NCBI GenBank assembly: GCA_031285265.1
Contig: JAITWM010000125.1
Coordinates: forward strand, 1-41,229
From: Lysobacteraceae bacterium
GTDB lineage: Bacteria; Pseudomonadota; Gammaproteobacteria; Xanthomonadales; Xanthomonadaceae
DNA: 41,229 bases
Direction: 5' to 3'
Part shown: in pieces, positions 38,143 through 41,229 of the stretch
How positions within the stretch are numbered: the first letter of the stretch is position 1
How the letters are laid out: every line of letters begins with the position of its first letter
The notes under the pieces: model-generated
Told to the model about the DNA's origin: nothing
The model's database searches: none
Seen by the model: the letters and a program-made list of their open reading frames with translations, nothing else
Made by a program: the position numbers and the translations under genes

Positions 38143-38493
38143 ATGCGCTTTTCCCTGAATGGCAAAACATTCCGCTCCGTAGCTAACTCAGCTAATAGCG
38201 AAGTCGGCGCTGAGACGATCTTTCACTTCAGCCAAGATGAGCGAGTTGTTACCGCAACTTACTCCGGCGGCCAAATTGTCTGCGGCCACCTGATTGCGAC
38301 TATGTCGGATAGTGGCGATCTTGATATGAGATACCACCACTTGAGCAAAAGTGGAGAATTGATGATTGGGAAATGTCTTTCCCACCTTGAGCAACTGCCC
38401 GACGGTCGAATCAAGTACCACGAGAGCTGGCAATGGTTGTGTGGCGATATGTCTTTCGGGCACTCTGAAATCGAGGAAGTTTCTACTGCCTGA
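38143..38493 (+). CDS. Small cassette protein (often labelled N-acetylglutamate synthase)
   Basis: A 116-residue beta-rich protein: MRFSLNGKTFRSVANSANSE, ETIFHFSQDERVVTATYSGG, GHLIATMSDSGDLDMRYHHL, PDGRIKYHESWQWLCGD. This small family is common in integron cassettes and its members are frequently annotated as N-acetylglutamate synthase, but it lacks any GNAT acetyltransferase motif, so I treat that label as unsupported. The ATG is 6 bp after attC site 7. The stop lies inside the left box of the following, truncated attC. Confidence 0.82.
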   Translation: MRFSLNGKTFRSVANSANSEVGAETIFHFSQDERVVTATYSGGQIVCGHLIATMSDSGDLDMRYHHLSKSGELMIGKCLSHLEQLPDGRIKYHESWQWLCGDMSFGHSEIEEVSTA

Positions 38494-38515
38494 CAAGTCA
38501 TTCAAGCAGACACGC
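38488..38515 (+). repeat. Truncated attC site (left half only)
   Basis: GCCTGAC followed by AAGTCATTCAAGCAGACACG is the left arm of an attC of the same kind as site 7, lying directly at the end of the last cassette gene. No right arm or GTTRRRY box follows; instead the sequence passes into a minus-strand effector fragment. This is where the array was cut. Confidence 0.7.
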
Positions 38516-38598
38516 TCCTCATACCACTCGCCAACCCGGTCCTGGATCAGCACATTCACTTCCGAGGCGATCCCGGTCGCATCATCCAGCGCCGCCAT
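38516..38598 (-). pseudogene. Fragment of a second T6SS effector-like gene
   Basis: From an ATG at 38598 (in-frame TTG just before it, GGGAG upstream) the minus strand encodes MAALDDATGIASEVNVLIQD followed by RVGEWYEER, then runs into the half attC. The ALDD-x-x-GI-x-x-E-x-N-x-L pattern recalls an internal block of VasX/BTH_I2691-type effectors. Only about 28 codons remain, with neither a proper N-terminus nor any C-terminus. It could be the start of a small unrelated gene, since a ribosome binding site is in place; I favour an effector relic because a related effector gene lies immediately upstream in the same orientation. Confidence 0.5.
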
Positions 38599-38615
38599 CA
38601 AAAGGAAAAGCTCCC

Positions 38616-39620
38616 TTATTTGTCGAACTGTTTCATCCTCTCCAATAACCGCGCATCTCTCTCCGGATCATTCACAAACTCACCTGAGAATTTCGGTTCA
38701 GGCCAACGATTCGGATCATCGGGCTCAATCACGCTCTCCGCCTCGATCTCAGGCGGCCACTCGGGCACCTTGCTACTTTTGAACACCAGCCAGCGCGTCA
38801 ACGTCAACATCCCATACACTGGAAACAGCAAATAACGGATGGAGTAAAGCGTCGGCCCAAGACTGGCCGCCACATGCACATAGCAATTGGTCCACGTTTC
38901 ATCGACCGAGGTATCGACGTAGTGGTCGAGCGGATTACTCATCACCTTATCCGCACCTTCATCCATATAGCGGCGAATGAACTCCCACAACGCCTTGATC
39001 CGCTTGATCTGCGTATCGTCGAAATAATGCCCGACCACGAACGTCTCCTTGACCGTATCGCCGTCCAGCACATGGCAGCGCAGGTCGCGGATGTATTTCT
39101 GATGCGCACCCTCGCCGATAAAGAAGAATGCCTGCTCCCACGGCACGCTGACCACTCCGCCGGGGCCATTGTGCTGGAATGCATGGACCATCCGCGTCTT
39201 GCGGTTGAAACGGATCGGATAGTGCGTATAGGTAAAGAAATCATGGCGGAGCCCAAGCCACCATGCAAAGACAACAGGAAGAAGAAACAATACAGAGAAA
39301 AAAACAAAGTCAATAATAAAAGACCGTATCCCTACATTTATATATTCTGGAATAACTATCTTAAACAATATAAATACATAGAAATACAACAATATCCCTA
39401 CAACCAGCAAATAAACCGCTGTTGCCACCATTCCCCGCAACCGGTAGCGCCGATCAATAAAATCCGCATAGGTCGAATTGAAATGGATTAGCGATGCCAT
39501 CTCGTCAGGCTCGATTCCCGGCTGATACTCCCGCTCCAACTCGACGTAACGCTCATCAAATCGCAGCTTACGATCAATCTCATACCCCTTATGACCAAAC
39601 GCTTTCCAACCGGTATACAT
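38616..39620 (-). CDS. DUF6708 membrane protein, partner of T6SS effector
   Basis: A 334-residue protein with two central hydrophobic helices (VATAVYLLVVGILLYFYVFI and FVFFSVLFLLPVVFAWWLG) and possibly a third later (YSIRYLLFPVYGMLTLTRWL). Between them lies a beta-rich block: HYPIRFNRKTRMVHAFQHNG, VVSVPWEQAFFFIGEG, HVLDGDTVKETFVVG. These match the DUF6708 pattern (P-x-R-F-N-R-K-x-R and V-P-W). Such proteins are regularly encoded beside VasX-like effectors and are candidates for immunity or stabilising partners; this is inference. The start follows the effector stop by 3 bp with GAGGTAAGG between. Bases 39240-39400, over the membrane helices, are strikingly AT-rich compared with flanking sequence. 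Confidence 0.8.
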   Translation of the reverse strand: MYTGWKAFGHKGYEIDRKLRFDERYVELEREYQPGIEPDEMASLIHFNSTYADFIDRRYRLRGMVATAVYLLVVGILLYFYVFILFKIVIPEYINVGIRSFIIDFVFFSVLFLLPVVFAWWLGLRHDFFTYTHYPIRFNRKTRMVHAFQHNGPGGVVSVPWEQAFFFIGEGAHQKYIRDLRCHVLDGDTVKETFVVGHYFDDTQIKRIKALWEFIRRYMDEGADKVMSNPLDHYVDTSVDETWTNCYVHVAASLGPTLYSIRYLLFPVYGMLTLTRWLVFKSSKVPEWPPEIEAESVIEPDDPNRWPEPKFSGEFVNDPERDARLLERMKQFDK

Positions 39621-39623
39621 GCC

Positions 39624-41229
39624 TTACCTCTGCAAGTTGCTCAAAGCAGCAAATGCCTTCGACTGTGCTTCGAAATTAGGAAATCTTCCATTGCCACTCG
39701 AATTTCCGAAATGCATCGTTCGTGCCAGCCACTTGCTGATATCGTCCGGCTTAAAGAAGCCCACCACTACCATTACGATTGCGATCACGATGGCCAAAAT
39801 AAACCCCAATGGCGCAAATGAAGTAAACATCAAAAAAACGGAAAAAAGTGACAAGACACCCAAGCCTATCATCGCTCTACCATATCCAGGACTGATCGGC
39901 ATTTCCTTGGTTCCATCATAAATGGACAAGATCCCTCCCATGATCCCGCCCGCCGCACCGATCACTCTTCCAGCGAATCCAATGACATCCGCCCTTGTTG
40001 CTAACCGAATGAACCGCCTGTGAATCGGCTTCGCCAACGGCATTGCACCCCATTGGGTGACTTTCAACGCCGCCGCCGAGGTCTCAAATCCGGCCCCGAC
40101 GAATGCCGCGATCGCGCTGCCGAATTCCAGCGTCTTCTGGTTGGCTCCCGCGCCGCCATCCTTCATCATCCCGTCCCAGCCCGACTTCAGCATCAGCCCG
40201 GCGAAAATCACGCCGATGAATCCGGTCTTGACCTCGACATTGGCTATCCGCGGCGAGGCGCGCCGCAACAGGCCCTCAAAATCCTCTTCGCGCAAGGCCG
40301 CCGCTATCGCCCGGTCGCGCGCGCCGGGCGATAGGCCGCGCACGTTCAACTGATTGTTCAGACGCAGCGCCGCCGCCTCGTCCATCACCAGGACGCCGCG
40401 GTACCGGTAGCTCTTCTGACCGTGCGCCTGCTCCGCGTCCACCCAACGCCGCGCCTGGCTGCGGAAACGCGACTCCGGCTGTCCGGTCATCGAGGCCATC
40501 GCGCTGGACAGCACCCGCGTCGCCTGCTGCCGGGTCAGGTCGATCTGTACCGGCAGCAGACGCATCCGCGGGTGCTCCAGCCGGTAAACCGTCGTCAGCA
40601 GCGACATCAGCCGCTTCTCCGGCAGCTTGCCCGCGCCCCAGGCCGTGACCGCATCGGTGGCATTGCCCAGCATCCGCGTGATCGGGCCGGTCATGTTCAG
40701 CGTGTAGTTCGCCACCGCCGCGAACGGGCCGCTCAAGGCTCCGCCCGTGCTGGCGTCGAGGATCGCCTTGAAACCGCTATACAGCCTGTTGCTGGCGCCC
40801 AGCCAATCCAACGGCTGGTCGGCCAGGTTCAGGCTTTGACCCGCCGCCTCCACCCACGGCCGTAACAAAGCCTCCTGGTTCAGCAGCAATGCCCGCAGCT
40901 CCACCTGATCCGTATCCAGAGGATCGGCGCGGAAGCAGGTCTCCAGATAATCGCACACGCTCTGCCGCCCGGTCGCGTCCTTCAGCACGATGTAAGCCGC
41001 CTGGGTATAGGCCACCCCGCTGTCGGGATGACGGGTATCGAAATTCTCCTTGAAATACCGCTTGAACACCGCCGATTTCAGCCACGCCAGGTACGCCGCG
41101 TCCAGCGGCACGATCCGGCGGTCCTCGAACCGCTTCAGTTCGCTGGGAAATAGCTCCGTCAGATAGTTCTGAACTCCCGCATGATCGTAATTGCCCTGGT
41201 ATTTGTCCCTCCAGCGCTCTTCTCCCTTT
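39624..41229 (-). CDS. T6SS effector of the BTH_I2691/VasX-like type, C-terminal part
   Basis: The last 534 codons of a larger gene that continues past the window edge; the frame is open to base 41229, so its start is not here. The visible part begins KGEERWRDKYQGNYDH and has a long mostly helical region (YFKENFDTRHPDSGVAYTQA; LLLNQEALLRPWVEAAG). A hydrophobic C-terminal region follows with several membrane-spanning segments (VKTGFIGVIFAGLMLKSGW; IGFAGRVIGAAGGIMGGIL; AMIGLGVLSLFSVFLMFTSF; PLGFILAIVIAIVMVVVGFF), as in colicin-like pore-forming VasX proteins. Delivery by type VI secretion into neighbouring cells is the known role of the family. The next gene on the strand is its probable partner, DUF6708. 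Confidence 0.82.
   Translation of the reverse strand, partial: KGEERWRDKYQGNYDHAGVQNYLTELFPSELKRFEDRRIVPLDAAYLAWLKSAVFKRYFKENFDTRHPDSGVAYTQAAYIVLKDATGRQSVCDYLETCFRADPLDTDQVELRALLLNQEALLRPWVEAAGQSLNLADQPLDWLGASNRLYSGFKAILDASTGGALSGPFAAVANYTLNMTGPITRMLGNATDAVTAWGAGKLPEKRLMSLLTTVYRLEHPRMRLLPVQIDLTRQQATRVLSSAMASMTGQPESRFRSQARRWVDAEQAHGQKSYRYRGVLVMDEAAALRLNNQLNVRGLSPGARDRAIAAALREEDFEGLLRRASPRIANVEVKTGFIGVIFAGLMLKSGWDGMMKDGGAGANQKTLEFGSAIAAFVGAGFETSAAALKVTQWGAMPLAKPIHRRFIRLATRADVIGFAGRVIGAAGGIMGGILSIYDGTKEMPISPGYGRAMIGLGVLSLFSVFLMFTSFAPLGFILAIVIAIVMVVVGFFKPDDISKWLARTMHFGNSSGNGRFPNFEAQSKAFAALSNLQR

Larger units (their letters stand above)
33128..38515 (+). mobile_element. Integron cassette array lacking an integrase (CALIN)
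   Basis: About nine cassette genes, all on the plus strand, are separated by attC-like sites (33128, 33936, degenerate 34396, 34861, degenerate 35518, 36309, 36798, 37629, 38077, truncated 38488). Well-preserved sites begin with RYYYAAC-like boxes (GCCTAAC, GTCTAAC, GCCCAAC, CCCTAAC, with GCCTGAC variants) and end in GTTRRRY-like boxes (GTTAGAT, GTTAGGC). The centre is typically GCTCAAGCGGACGGCC-TTCG-GGCCGCCGCTTA, which folds into a hairpin and resembles Xanthomonas attC sites. Gene products are typical small cassette proteins. No tyrosine-recombinase intI is found within the window on either side, so cassettes can only be mobilised by an integrase encoded elsewhere. Confidence 0.88.

Noticed and set aside
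38143-38493. N-acetylglutamate synthase activity for the last cassette gene
   Set aside because: That name circulates for this small family, but no acetyltransferase motif is present.
38188-38601. A 137-codon minus-strand gene opposite the last cassette
   Set aside because: Only the first 30 or so codons look like real protein. The rest is antisense to the cassette gene, so I annotated just the fragment.

Overview
The window looks like a chromosomal segment of a gammaproteobacterium of the Xanthomonadales (Lysobacterales). The evidence is the rpmE2-gltA pair, the divergent ponA / pilMNOPQ locus, a moxR-DUF58-DUF4381-VWA-VWA/TPR-BatD cluster, and integron attC-like sites whose core (GCTCAAGCGGACGGCC plus a TTCG loop) resembles the Xanthomonas type. 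Genus cannot be fixed from the sequence alone.

Region 1 (1-10.1 kb, all minus strand) has the N-terminal half of a transketolase, a dicarboxylate/glutamate:cation symporter, and a six-gene MoxR/Bat cluster: AAA+ ATPase, DUF58, DUF4381, two VWA proteins and BatD. Three successive Bat genes overlap by ATGA, and the second VWA protein carries a 38-residue polyglutamine tract.

Region 2 (10.5-23 kb) holds pilMNOPQ (type IV pilus alignment complex and secretin, minus strand), the divergent class A penicillin-binding protein gene, a conserved hypothetical gene, citrate synthase, ribosomal protein L31 type B and a zinc-dependent alcohol dehydrogenase. The roughly 850-bp gap before the dehydrogenase gene contains two identical 29-bp repeats separated by 32 bp.

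Region 3 (23-32.6 kb) has relA-spoT-ridA-recG in one minus-strand series. Both long RSH paralogs lie head to tail, and their EFDD versus RFRD motifs tell them apart. A small exported protein gene and a CSS-EAL cyclic-di-GMP phosphodiesterase gene follow.

Region 4 (32.6-38.5 kb) is the accessory part. A decayed Tn3-family transposase remnant is followed by an array of about nine promoter-poor cassettes, all on the plus strand, separated by attC-like sites. No integron integrase is visible, so this is a CALIN (cluster of attC sites lacking integrase). Cassettes encode a lipoprotein, a MAPEG protein, a DUF1801 protein, an NTF2/SnoaL-like protein, an exported protein, a small protein of the type often mis-named N-acetylglutamate synthase, two unknowns and one frameshifted gene. 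The last attC is cut in half.

Region 5 (38.5-41.2 kb, minus strand) has a truncated type VI secretion effector (BTH_I2691/VasX-like) running off the window, a DUF6708 membrane protein gene 3 bp downstream of it, and a short fragment that looks like part of a second effector. That fragment abuts the truncated attC, so the cassette array appears to have been joined to a T6SS effector locus by deletion or recombination.
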